This document shows, piece by piece, positions 13,169 to 24,045 of a stretch of DNA of 64,000 bases; position 1 is the stretch's first letter, and each line of letters begins with the position of its first letter. Location: positions 124,001-188,000 of the forward strand of contig JADGKB010000009.1 of NCBI GenBank assembly GCA_027604185.1. The letters run 5' to 3'. Made by a program: the position numbers and the translations under genes. The DNA is from Boothiomyces macroporosus. Taxonomy: Eukaryota; Chytridiomycota; Chytridiomycetes; Rhizophydiales; Terramycetaceae. The notes under the pieces are model-generated. The model searched no databases and had not been told where the DNA came from. It saw only the letters and a list, made by a program, of their open reading frames with translations.

Positions 13169-13225
13169 ACATTTTCTCAAGACTTTAAAATCTTTCGCGC
13201 TTGGATATTTTTACGCGTTTTAGAA

Positions 13226-14982
13226 ATGGCAGAAGGCGAACAACAGGCTGGAGGAGGAGCAAAACCTCAGACAACGTTATTTTCAGATGACAATGAATTT
13301 TGGCAAGCAAAGAACTTCCTAAATACAAAAATGGGAGTGAAAGCGCCAATTAATCTGTATGACCATCTTACAAATGTCATCATGCATGCTATGGAAACAA
13401 AAGCAACCAACGTAGTTGGTAAATAGATTTTCATGTAGACAACTTTGAACAGCTCTCCTTGGATGTAAAAAAACAGCTATTTACACTGGATGAATCACTT
13501 CCAACGTCCATCAAGGTGTCTGGTGAGAAACACTTGGAATATGAAAGTGTCAAACAAAAGATTTCATTTTATAAAGTAGTCGGTGATTAACATGAGAAAC
13601 CAGCAGAAGATGCTACGGATGGAGACACTGGAGATTTCCCTGATATGATGGATTTAGCAGGTCTATGGGAATGGGCAGGGGTACTGATTTTTAATCTAGG
13701 TTTCCTTTGGGAAAGAAGATACGTTTCTCCTATTTCTTGCAATTAAAAATTTGGTAGAAGTAAAGCAATTGAAATCGGTTAGACTGTGGGGAAAGATTTT
13801 TGGCACACAAGGAAACTACATTATTGTTGAAGCTGAACTCAAAGAAGGTGCAGCAGACGAAGAAGATGCCATTGTGAATGCTGAAGAAGTATTTGAAAAG
13901 GAGGTACCTGCTGTTACCGCCAAAGACGAGGATGATGGAGTTGCAGTTCCAAAAGTAAAGCAAATGGCACCATTAGGAAAGGAAGTCAGAATAGGCGTAA
14001 ACAAGTACATTTACTATGTCTGTTCACATAGTAATATATAGCTAACAACAGTTGGTGGTCCATGGACAAGACTCCCAGATGTAGTCCCTGAAAGACTGCA
14101 AGAATCCAGAAAAATCCACAAATATTTCACTGGAGACTTGAAGCACAAGGTATTTAATCCTGATTCAGATTGAATCTTATCCTGAATTTAAAGGAAATGA
14201 AGCCCAATACCTGCGATGCCAAATTGCGAGAATTTCAGCTGCTACCGTCGTATCTCCTAAAGGATATTATATAATTGACCCTGAAGCAGAAGATGTTGAA
14301 GAGAATAATGGTACTTTTGATTAATCTCAGGGAATCCACCAATTATTATTAATCCAGAATACGAAGGTTTGACAAACGAACAACTAACATCTCCTGGTAA
14401 TTGGGTACATCATGTGCCATATATCTTGCCGCAAGGAAGATGTGTTTGGGAGGCACCAAAAGCCATCAAAGAAGAGGTTGAAGGAGAAGAAAAGGAAGAA
14501 GAGGAGGAGGAAGAACAAGAGGATGATGCCAACTCTGCAGAGCCAGAAAGTGGCCCATCCCTGTTGGGAGTGCTTACATCTGACGATGGTAGCCATTGTT
14601 AATCATAGACCACGGAACCATTCCTGCATGGTCGAGCAGAATTTGTTCCCAATTATCGCCAACTAAATTCTCACCCGTCTGCTTGCGTTCCAACAACTGG
14701 CCAGGTGCTTCTGCAATGGCCTACAATGACAAATTTGCAAACATTTATGTGGGAGATGGCCTTAAAGATTTGGGCAATCCAGAGCAACACTTTGTTCCTC
14801 CAGCACTTGGACCAATTCAGAAAGAATATACTATTCCAGAAGGATCTGAAAATATTCTTACTGAACAATTGGACCCAACAGTTGAAGCAGAAGAAGCTTA
14901 TGAAGAAGAAAAGAGAGCCAAAGATGATGAAGGCAAAGAAGAAGAAGAGGGTGGTGAAGTCGAAGAAGCGGAAGAAGAGTAA
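13226..14982 (+). CDS. RSPH4A: Radial spoke head protein 4/6 homolog (RSPH4A/RSPH6A)
   Basis: Exons 13226-13418, 13439-13575, 13597-13680, 13700-14030, 14052-14149, 14169-14310, 14331-14588, 14609-14982; seven introns of 19-21 nt; 538 aa. After splicing the order matches radial spokehead proteins: [101 protein letters not shown] and [11 protein letters not shown], with an acidic Glu-rich loop and tail. The protein sits in the head of axonemal radial spokes and regulates dynein in motile 9+2 cilia. It is strong evidence for a motile flagellated stage. Confidence 0.95.
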
Positions 14983-15021
14983 TATAATCGTTTTATCTTT
15001 TCTGCTGATTCTTTACATAAT

Positions 15022-15513
15022 TTACTGCTGATTTGCGGAACCGTCCGTCTCATCGTCTTTCTTTCCATACTTTGCTTTTGCCCGTTGTTTCTTCTTTGCC
15101 AACTGCTTTTTGATCTTTTCATACTTGATTTCCAGCTTAGAGTCCCTGCCATTAAAGTGCCTGTCTAGCTTGAGCGTCAAGAGCTTCCTGGCTTCCTTCC
15201 TATTGTTTACCAATTCCCGGAATCTTTGGGTCTCCACCATTATGCCTGTTGGAATGTGCTTTAGCTGGACGCAACTCTTGTTTTTGTTGATCTTCTGCCC
15301 GCCAGGCCCACTTCCTTTGACAAATGATTCTTCGAGGTCTTTATCCAGCAGTACGATTGGAATCGGTTTCTTTTTCTCTGCAATATTCCCTGAATTCTGT
15401 TTTTCTGTATTCCCCAAACTAATTGGAAGATCTCCTGCTGGATTTATTTTGCTATTCTTCAATATGCTGGAATGGGATATCAAACGAGCGAATTGCCTTG
15501 TGATTGACAACAT
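15022..15513 (-). CDS. MTRFR: Mitochondrial translation release factor in rescue (MTRFR/C12orf65, yeast Rso55-like)
   Basis: A single exon of 163 aa. The first 20-30 residues are basic and hydrophobic (MLSITRQFARLISH), suiting a mitochondrial presequence. Then comes the class I release-factor-like domain: DLEESFVKGSGPGGQ with the GGQ motif, NKNKSCVQLKHIPTG and a long Lys-rich C-terminal helix (KKQLAKKKQRAKAKYGKK). This is the C12orf65/MTRFR arrangement rather than ICT1/MRPL58. The family rescues stalled mitochondrial ribosomes by releasing the nascent chain. It converges with the radial spoke gene, 39 bp between stops. Confidence 0.92.
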   Translation of the reverse strand: MLSITRQFARLISHSSILKNSKINPAGDLPISLGNTEKQNSGNIAEKKKPIPIVLLDKDLEESFVKGSGPGGQKINKNKSCVQLKHIPTGIMVETQRFRELVNNRKEARKLLTLKLDRHFNGRDSKLEIKYEKIKKQLAKKKQRAKAKYGKKDDETDGSANQQ

Positions 15514-15771
15514 GAAATTAAGAGAAAATTTCCGATACAGAAGTGGGCGATATTCCTATCTCCAGATGACCGAATTGTTGCCAAGAAATTGCCGATTCGG
15601 CATAGTTACCGCTTTGCAGAGTTGAGTGATTGATCACGTAAATATTCTGGCCAGCATACCTGTAAAGGAACGCACCTGCAGTATTTGTGGGGTTCGATCT
15701 TTGCAGGTAATTATTGTCAAATTTCCACTGGCGAAGGCTTTGGAGGTTCATTTTTCTTACCCATTGTCAAG

Positions 15772-17935
15772 ATGATATTCTCCAATGGAGACGAACACCA
15801 TATTCAAAAATTCAAAGAATTCAAACAGCAAGGATATCAATGGAAATCAAAAGTTGTACATTTATTAAAGAAGCCTCCGGATTTACCCTCAAAGCACCTG
15901 TCATTCCTACCCGAAATTAAAGACCGACATGCCACACACTTACCATCCTTTAGACACGGTGAAAGCGAAATAATAAAGAGAATAACTACTCCAGGAAGGT
16001 TTCCTGCCGTACCTGTCTTACCCGTGATCCCTATGCACGACAACGAACCAGAAACAAACTACCTCAATAAATTACCATCGATTAGAAGGAACAGCGTAGT
16101 GAAATTTTCAAACATGATTAGCATTATACCAAACAGTGTTGACAGATCGGATGGATACAGTGAACCTGTGCGACCTGCTATCATTCCTCGAGTTAGTATT
16201 AAAGAAGAGCCACTACCACCTATAGACAACTCGCTAGACGGTTCAAACACACAAGAGGATGAAGAACCCATTCCAAGGTTTTTGGGAAGAATGTCAAAGG
16301 CAGATGAGCAGAGACGACACGCTGGTATAGGATTTGAAGAATCAAAACCATTGGCAGCTCTTTTTTTAGAAGGTGGATTTAATAGTAGAAGATCTTTTCT
16401 TAGAAACCAACAAGGATTCTCTGCTCGTAACAAAAAAACTTTTCAAAAGTATGAAAAGGTTACGTATTTTATGGATTTGGGCTGTATGCTTTTGAATTCC
16501 AAAGAGGCAGCTCAAAGAGGAGATACCCATGTATTGTCACCAAGGCACAAGTGGCAATTTGCGATCAAGACTGTACTCAAGCTGATCAAATCTCTAGATT
16601 ACAAGAACGGGCCATGTGCAATAGAAATTGACCCAGATCCAGAAAGAGACATCGGCGCAGATGTTGTGCTAAAGCTATTCAAGCACTTGAGTCAAATTTC
16701 CTCAAGTACAAAGGTTATTTGATCATTGATGTAGATTCAACAATACTACAAGCGTTCTGCTTGTCTGACCAGACAAGAATCGTTAAGCTTCAATCATATA
16801 TTGATGAACAGGCTCTCTTTTTTCTCAAAGCTTAGTTATGAACAGCGGTTTAGATTAACTCAATACCTAACATTTGAATTTCATAAAAAAGGGATACCAG
16901 TGATTCAGAGAGGAAATAAAGCCAGCAGAGTATATTTTCTTCTGAGCGGCCAATGCAAAGTATATAAACCAGCGTTTGATGGGCAAAAGGAATCTTTGGT
17001 TCACTCTGGATACCTGGATATAGGTGAAAGTATAGGACAAGACAATACAGAAGGAACGTATCAAGAGACTGTATATAGGAATTCTACAATTGTTTGTGCG
17101 ACCGACTGTGAATTTCTCTCACTAGATAGAGGTAATTGGAGTTAATTCAGACGACTATTGGCAAATCATGATGAATGAAGATACAAAGAGAGATGTCAAA
17201 AACAGAGTATCAATACTGAAGAGCGTTCCGATATTTGAGAATGCGGATGATTCTATCCTTGAGCAATCCGTTTCTAGAACAAAGATTAGATACTATGACC
17301 GCTACACAAAGATACTGGTACGTTCCGCTAACTGTAGTCGCAAGGAGTGTCAAATAGATGCCTTTTTTGGATACTTTCAGGGAGAGTAAGGTTGGATAAA
17401 CAAATACAGTTTGTACGTAATGTCGTATCGGAATCTCTGCAAAGACCGGATACTACTGATAGTCATATATCGCACCACGAACAAAGAGTTTCTGAAACAG
17501 TATCTATCGGTGAATTGGAAACCAACGGATCATTTCCAGAGCCTCTTCCAGAATCATTTCCGCATATTGAGCGGGGAAGTGATAGACTAGAATTCATTTC
17601 AAAAATAAGCGATCATGATGCGCTACAGCTAAACAAGTCTACCGTTTCTGTTCATGCGCTGTGTCCAGTGGTTTGCTTGGTTATGGAGCGGATAGATTTT
17701 ATGAGAGTAATGTCATGGTCAATGTTTGATATCCTAAGCGCTGCAAGTTTAATCTATTCAGTCAATGTAAGTTACATTAACCAAGGTGAAATCTCTGCAG
17801 GTTCAATGGCTGGGTGTTAAACAATGGAAGTTCCACAAGAAAAAGGTGATTAAAGAAACCATGCGGTTAGTGAGTGCCGTGAAGAGTAACAAGCAGGAAA
17901 TTTTGATGCTGTGCAGGAATCACTTGAATGAATAA
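15772..17935 (+). CDS. Cyclic nucleotide-binding domain protein (CNBD2-like)
   Basis: Exons 15772-16713, 16735-17131, 17151-17317, 17338-17766, 17786-17935; introns 21, 19, 20 and 19 nt; 694 aa. The first 330 residues look disordered. Two cNMP-binding-like folds follow. The first has FFSKLSYEQRFRLTQYLTFE, GNKASRVYFLLSGQCKVYK and an IGESIGQDN-YRNSTIVCA region like a phosphate-binding cassette. The second has KSVPIFENADDSILEQSV and RCLFWILSGRVRLDK. The end is basic and helical (QWKFHKKKVIKETMRLV). Architecture recalls CNBD2-type cilium or sperm proteins; cAMP binding is inferred. The start could lie a little upstream, since the frame stays open to about 15685. Confidence 0.75.
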
Positions 17936-17948
17936 AAATCTTGTCCAA

Positions 17949-18284
17949 ATGCTGCAATCTCGTTTTCCTCTTATTTTCAAGCGCAGTCAACATTTTATGG
18001 TTATCCTCAAGGATTACCCGAATGCAATTGAAAAAAGATTAGCAGCGAGGCCAGCGCACTTGGAAAGGAATGCAAAGGCAAAGGAAACTGGGTTTTCGCT
18101 GCTTGGCGGGGCAATATTGAACAATGAACAACAAATGATTGGAAGCGCGGTTCTCTTTGATGCTCCATCCAAAGAGGCCCTGGAAGAATATATTAAAGAA
18201 GATCCATACGTAAAGCAAAAGGTTTGGGAAAAATGGGAGATCTATCCGTTTAAAATCGCTGGGGTTTCTAAATATTTAAAGTAA
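17949..18284 (+). CDS. YciI-like (YCII domain) small protein
   Basis: The 111-aa product contains a ferredoxin-like YCII domain: HFMVILKDYPNAIEKRLAARPAHLE, given in part as AIEKRLAARPAHLE, then a GSAVLFDA strand and DPYVKQKVWEKWEIYPFK at the end. The conserved His and Asp positions of the family are present. The biochemical role of eukaryotic YciI proteins is not established. An in-frame ATG at 17928 would overlap the stop of the upstream gene by 8 nt; I chose the next ATG. The first residues (MLQSRFPLIFKRS) could be a mitochondrial presequence. Confidence 0.82.
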   Translation: MLQSRFPLIFKRSQHFMVILKDYPNAIEKRLAARPAHLERNAKAKETGFSLLGGAILNNEQQMIGSAVLFDAPSKEALEEYIKEDPYVKQKVWEKWEIYPFKIAGVSKYLK

Positions 18285-18316
18285 ATAAACAAAACAATTC
18301 ACATATTTTTCCTCAA

Positions 18317-20106
18317 ATGAGCAGCTACGATACCTCAAAATCCTCCAGCAATCAAGAGATTAATCAAGGACAGCTATCTTTGGACGATTTCAATCTATTG
18401 GAAGTGATAGGGAAGGGTGCATTTGGGAAGGTACAGTGCATCTGATGTAGGTGCGAACCGTGGAGCATAATACGAATAAGCGAAGATATGCGCTCAAATA
18501 TGTAGATAAAGCTCAGTGCATATCTCAATATTCAACGAGAAATATTATTAGAGAGAGAATTATACTGCAGAATTTACGGCATCCCTTCATAATGAAACTG
18601 TGCTATGCGTTTCAGGATAAGGATATCATATACTTTGTATTAGAGCTGGCAAGCGGAGATTTGTCGTTCCACTTGACAAAAGTAGGAATGTTCCCAGATT
18701 CGACCGCCATGATATATGCGGCAGAACTAATTAGTGGAATCAAATTCATGCACTCAAAGTATATACTGCACCGGTACTTTGTCATTTATTATAGTGATTT
18801 GAAACCAGAAAATGTACTAATTGACCAAGAAGGCCATCTGAAGATTACTGACTTTAATGTCTCTGTAAATATGAAAGAAAAATCTCCAAAGTCAAAAGCT
18901 GGGACTATATACTTTATGGGTAAACCTTTCTGATTGTAGCCCCTGAAATGATGACAGGGAAGTCATATAGTTACTCTATCGATTGGTGGGCTTTTGGAAT
19001 GGTACATTGAGTTTTACATAGATCATGTACATGTGCACTTATGGTGAAGTATCTTGTTACTAATGCAGAATCCTTTCTTGGGCTTGTCTGATGAAAAAGT
19101 CTATGAAGCCATAAAGACAAAGGAAATCAACTACCCGCTAAAGTTTAGAATACAAGGGGCAAAGTGTGAAATATCGGAAGACCGCAAATCGTTTATTCAA
19201 GGATGTCTAAATCGGAACATTAATGAGAGGTTGGGATATTCAAAGGACGTTGATATAAAACAGCACAAATATTTATCTGGAATTGATTGGGAATTACTGG
19301 AAGCCAAAAAGCTGGCTCCTCAATATATACCAAAGGTATTCAGGGTTAATTTTAGAAAGGGACAAACCATGACACTGCAATAATGGCGATTGAAGAGCTT
19401 TTGGGAGGTGACAGTTTGGCAGATAAGGTAAAGAAGGAAAAGAAAAAGAAAGACAAGGAAAAAGACAAATCAAAATCAATAGGCTCTCTCTTTGGAGGAG
19501 TTTTTTCCAAATTTACGCATGGCAGTACAGCTAGTATAGCCCCAACAAAGAAAAACAGGAAACAAATTGAAATGAACTACATTAACCAATATTTTCTGCC
19601 CTATGACTATGAAGAGCCAGAGAAAAACATAATGGTGATGCCCCCTCCTATTCCATACGAAAGCGAAAAGGATTTGGAAGTGAAAACTGGTGATTTGAAA
19701 AACACTAAAGGTTTTGCAAAGTCAACATCGAATTTAAAATTGCCCGATAATGAGAAACATCCAAGTCGAAATTCAACTTCGCGCGTAAAAGGTAAGTGAA
19801 ACTCACATCTAGAAGTGAAATATGAAATAACCTCAAAGCCAGATGGAGTCAATGTTCCAAAAAAAGACTTTCTGAATGTAAAGATCAGTAATAGTCCAAT
19901 ATTACGTGAGTCGCTGCTCAATTCAATGTTCAAAGAGAAAAATTCAATAGATTCTATTAAGAGTAATCCTCTCTAACATAGAAAAAGCCTTTACTTCCTC
20001 TCCCGCGCTGTCAGCGATCGCATCAGCCCCCAAAGGGTCTTTGATTGAGTGCGAAGAAGAAGCAGAGGTTACTCCTCCGCCAACCAAATTAGAAACCAAA
20101 GTGTAA
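18317..20106 (+). CDS. STK32/YANK-type AGC kinase, copy 2
   Basis: Exons 18317-18430, 18451-18773, 18795-18919, 18940-19001, 19022-19048, 19069-19335, 19356-19791, 19813-19962, 19982-20106; eight introns of 19-21 nt; 542 aa. The kinase core has IGKGAFGKV, ALKYVDKAQC, RDLKPENVLID, ITDFNVSV (DFN as in animal STK32) and MAPEM. Exon 5 is only 27 nt. The tail has a Lys-rich run, SLFGGVFSKFTHGS and the shared block YFLPYDYEEPEKNIMVMPPP, then a Ser/Pro-rich end. It begins 32 bp after the YciI gene and is followed 111 bp later by copy 3, so copies 2 and 3 are tandem. Confidence 0.88.
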
Positions 20107-20217
20107 AGTTGAATATAATTTTTATAATTTGAAAGCTATCTCATTTGTGCGACTTGTGGAGCCCACCTTTTTTGGCACAACAATGGATTTGATTTCCCAC
20201 CTAAATTTCACACAAAA

Positions 20218-21903
20218 ATGAGTCAAAATCAGAATTCGCAGGAGACGGTAGAATGTAAATCTGGTAATAGTAATTTGATTCCAGTCTCGCTGATGGATTT
20301 TGAATTGCTTCAGATTATTGGACAGGGAGCATTTGGAAAAGTTAGGATAGTAGAGCAAATAAAGACAAAGAGACAGTTCGCACTCAAATATGTGGATAAA
20401 TTGGAGTGCATCCGATCGCATTCGACCAGGAATATATTTCGTGAAAGATATATTTTACAAACGCTCAACCATCACTACATTATCAATCTCAGATATTGCT
20501 TTCAGGACGACGAAAATTTGTTTTTTGTTCTTGATTTGGCTACAGGAGGGGATTTATCTTTGCATTTGCGCAAGCTATCCTTTGTCAAGGACGACACGCT
20601 CACCGTTTGGGCGGCGGAATTAGGAAGCGCTATAAATTATATCCATTCAAAGCACATGCTTCATCGGTAACTGAAATATTCATTGCAGTGATTTAAAACC
20701 GGAAAACATTCTAGTTGACGGCGAAGGCCATTTGATGATTACAGATTTTAACGTGTCAGTGAATCTTCGTGATAAAACACCCAAATCACGATCTGGAACA
20801 CTAGCATATGTCGCACCTGAAATGTGCATCAACAAGGCTTATAGATATTCTGTAGATTGGTGGTCCTACGGAATTGTATGTACCTTCTAACTCTAGATAA
20901 TGTATCAATGCACTTATGGAGTAGTAAGCCTCATTCTAATGTAGAATCCGTTCAAGGAAAGATCTGATGACCGAACACTTGAAGCGATTGCAAAAAAAGT
21001 AGTAGAATACCCAAAAAAACACAAGCAAACCGGAGAAAAAATCGAAGGGGAAGAGCTGCGAGTTGATTTTATATCCAAATTCCTGGAGAGAAATGTAGAG
21101 CTGCGATATGGTAGTGGAGACAAGGGCCATGGCTTCAATTCCCAAATTAAAACTCATCCGTACCTCGCTGGTATTGATTGGGATCTACTGAATCAAAAGA
21201 AACTCAAGCCTGCATACACTCCAAAAGTAATCTTTTATTAATTTAGCCAAACATGTGCTTTGAGCCAAATATTGCTGTTTGCTTGGATGAACTCATGGCT
21301 GGAGATAAATTAGGGACAAAGGTAGAGAAAGCAAAGAGAAAGAACGAAAAGAAGGCTGCATCACATGCTTCTTTATCTTCAATCTTTTCCGGTTTAAAAT
21401 CCAAATTCAGCTTTTCAAAAAGTTCGATAAATATTGAAAGCAAGTCTAATGCAACCCTACCCGCTCCCCTATTGAGCCAAAGCAGTGCCAATGTACTCAA
21501 AGAGAAGCCGGCTGCAAAGAAATCAAAGAAAGAGTTGGAGTTGGATTACATGATGAAGTACTTTATCCCATATGACTTTGAAAACCCTGAGCATAAACGG
21601 ATGGAAATGCCTCCCCATCTCGAGGATCTGATTGACGGCGGAAAGAAACTAAATAAAACTAGGTCAGAAACAAATATGAAGATTAGCAAAAAAGACAGTG
21701 ATATCGCAGTAGGGGAACCCGGCAAAAAGTCTTTAGATGGTAAGTGAATCTGACACTTAGGTCACGCATTTTCTCCATTGAGAGAACAGTTTGTGGTGGA
21801 GCAAAAGAATTTCCAGAATGTTGTTGCAAATTCGCCGTTGAGAGAAAACCTAGAGTTGAAAGGAAAGCTGTCGCCGTTAAGAGAGCAATCCATCGCAGAA
21901 TAG
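20218..21903 (+). CDS. STK32/YANK-type AGC kinase, copy 3
   Basis: Exons 20218-20666, 20689-20875, 20897-20923, 20945-21226, 21247-21739, 21761-21903; introns 22, 21, 21, 20 and 21 nt; 526 aa. The kinase core has IGQGAFGKV, ALKYVDKLEC, HRDLKPENILV, ITDFNVSV and VAPEM. The intron at APE found in copies 1 and 2 is absent, while HR-D and TPK-P introns are kept. A 27-nt exon (IMYQCTYGV) equals that of copy 2. The tail carries the shared YFIPYDFENPEHKRMEMPP block and three SPLRE repeats in the last 45 residues. Stop TAG 21901-21903. Confidence 0.88.
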
Positions 21904-21971
21904 TAGTAGTAATAAACTGTACCATAGTTCAAATTGTCGAATATTGCATGAAAGATTTATTTAGAAAAGCA

Positions 21972-23128
21972 TTAGGCAGATTTAGACTTTTTTGGGGCTC
22001 TGTATTGACCAACAACAATAGCGTGGTCACGTTCATATGGTTCCAGAGTCAATTGTTCTTGTGGTTTAACTTGATCTTCTTGCAGTTTCTTTACTTCCCT
22101 GGCGAAAACGGTAGGAGCTTCAACAGTTGAATCAATACAGTTAGCTTTGATGGAAATAACAATGTGTCCCTCATTCTTCAAGAAAAGATGTGCGTTCATT
22201 GTAATAATACGAGCTTGATCTGGCTGAGCAACATCGGCAAAGATGACATCGACCATGCCTACCAACATTCTATACTTGTGAGGATGACGAGCATCTTCAA
22301 TAATAGGGATAACATTAGTGCGTTTCTTGGCCATGTTGATCAATTCACGACCAGGTCTGTGAGAGAATTCAACAGCATATACTAAACCAGTCTATCATTA
22401 ACGAATAATTACAGGCCCAACAATATCTGCAACGTGTGAAACGGAAGTACCAGAAGCAGCACCAAGATATAATACTTTTGCGCCAGGCACGATGTGAATG
22501 TTATCTAAACCACCAAGAATACCTGCAGCAATCTTGGATCTGAAAGGATTCCATACACGATATTCAGTTTTAGTTCCATCAGCGTTCTAGTGTTACCAAT
22601 AGCATTACATCTACACTGATTCTCTTTTCGCCATACACACTTTCTCCAGGAACCAAGTTCTTTGTGCACAGCATATCTTCCTTTCCACGAGCGATAAATA
22701 CACCTTGGTGACGGTGAGGTTCGATAACAACCTTGGCACCACCTTTAGCACCAGCTTTGCCGCCTAACGTCAATTAAATAGCTTACCACCACGACCATTG
22801 GGAGCACCTCTTCCTCTGGATGCACCTTTTGTTAAATTACTATTATACCTAAAGTTAAACGATAAAGCTACCTCCTCTGCTACCTCCTCTGCTTCCTCCT
22901 CTTCCTCTGTCACCGCCAAAGCCGCCTCTTCCTCCACGGCTACCACCAAAAGTTAAATTACAAAGTTACCTATTGTCAATTTTGCAAATACCTATAGTTA
23001 GAAAGTAGTGTACCTCTTCCTCCACGATCTGAGAAGCCTCCTCTGCTTCCTCCTCTTCCTCTTGACATTGCTCCGCCTCTACCTCCTCTGTCTGCATACG
23101 TTAGTCTTTCATTCCTACCGAAACCCAT
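21972..23128 (-). CDS. NOP1: Fibrillarin (Nop1), box C/D snoRNP 2'-O-methyltransferase
   Basis: Exons 23119-23128, 23014-23091, 22872-22946, 22787-22825, 22609-22763, 22413-22586, 21972-22391; 316 aa. An N-terminal Gly/Arg-rich domain (about 70 residues of GGRGG-type repeats) is followed by the methyltransferase domain: [66 protein letters not shown] (SAM loop), [35 protein letters not shown], and [16 protein letters not shown]. It methylates rRNA in the nucleolus. The GAR domain is interrupted by long introns of 67 and 46 nt that look like stacked micro-introns. The first intron (27 nt) is in-frame and stop-free, so its retention would also translate. Confidence 0.96.
22826..22871 (-). other. 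Fibrillarin intron 3: two intron-like units end to end (46 nt)
   Basis: The segment splits exactly into two 23-nt pieces. Each starts with GTA, has TTTAAC and ends in AG (CTTTAG, then CAAAAG), with no exon between them. Removing both restores the Gly/Arg frame (GGASRGRG). Confidence 0.7.
22947..23013 (-). other. Fibrillarin intron 2: three intron-like units end to end (67 nt)
   Basis: The segment splits into pieces of 22, 22 and 23 nt, starting GTACAC, GTATTT and GTAACT. The first two end in ATAG. The third ends in TTTTG rather than AG, the only end that keeps the Gly/Arg frame. Confidence 0.65.
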
Positions 23129-23332
23129 TTTTTCAAAGTGAAATTTTTTTTCTTTTTTTTTTTCTTTTGCAAAACTTGGCCAAGCCACATATCCTAAGCT
23201 AGTGCAGCATTGTTGGATGTAGAGATTCGCATCAATACGGTGATCTCACCAGCAAGCCCTCATACGCAAACTGCAAGGACACACTTTTTTGTTTTTTATT
23301 CAATAATAAGAGGATAACGTGAGGAATACTAC

Positions 23333-23935
23333 CTACATAACTGAACAGAACTTTTTCTTTTTTTTGACCGGAGCTGACGAATCGTTCTTGTTTCCACCGC
23401 CTCTGTTTTCATCTCTGATGGAACGAACGAGTGAATAGTAAGCTTCGTCAACGTTAATACGGTATCTAGCAGAAGATTCTACAAATTTACATCCCATTTT
23501 CCGTGCTAATTCTTTCCCATCGACTGTGGATATTTCTCTTTCGTTTTCCAAATCGCATTTGTTACCTACCAAGGTCATTGGAATGTGGTCGCAATCCTTT
23601 ACACGTAGGATTTGCTGATAGAATGTTTGGATTTCTTCAAAGGAAGGGCGAGAATTGATTGCGTATACTAGTACAAATCCTTCTCCAGAGCGCATATATT
23701 GTTCTCGCATAGCAGAGTATTCTTCTTGACCAGCAGTATCTAATACGTCCAGTAGTGCGCTTTCGTTATCTATCACACATTGCTTGCGATAGGAGTCTTC
23801 AATTGTGGGGTCATACTCGTCGACGAATTGCGACTGAATAAATTGAATTGTCAACGCTGACTACTATAAATATAAAAATACCTTTCCGACACCACCACCA
23901 CCGACGACTACAATTTTATATTCCCTGACTGACAT
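23333..23935 (-). CDS. RAS: Ras family small GTPase
   Basis: Exons 23882-23935 and 23333-23860 (21-nt intron inside the P-loop, between GKs of GVGKS) encode 193 aa. G motifs: [13 protein letters not shown] (G1), [12 protein letters not shown] (effector loop, fungal type with SYRKQ), [19 protein letters not shown] (G3), VGNKCDLEN (G4) and ESSAR (G5). The tail is Lys-rich and ends CSVM, a CaaX box for farnesylation and membrane anchoring. It probably feeds cAMP or MAP kinase signalling as fungal Ras does. Gly at the position of mammalian Gly12 and Gln in the G3 motif are intact, so GTPase activity is expected. Confidence 0.97.
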
Positions 23936-24045
23936 TGTTGTAAATGTTTATACCGCTGTTATCTACAAGTAAAAAGGACAAGTAACAGAAGTTAGAAAAG
24001 AACAATGGCGCTCGACGTCATTTTTATAGCGGACAAAGGGCTCAG

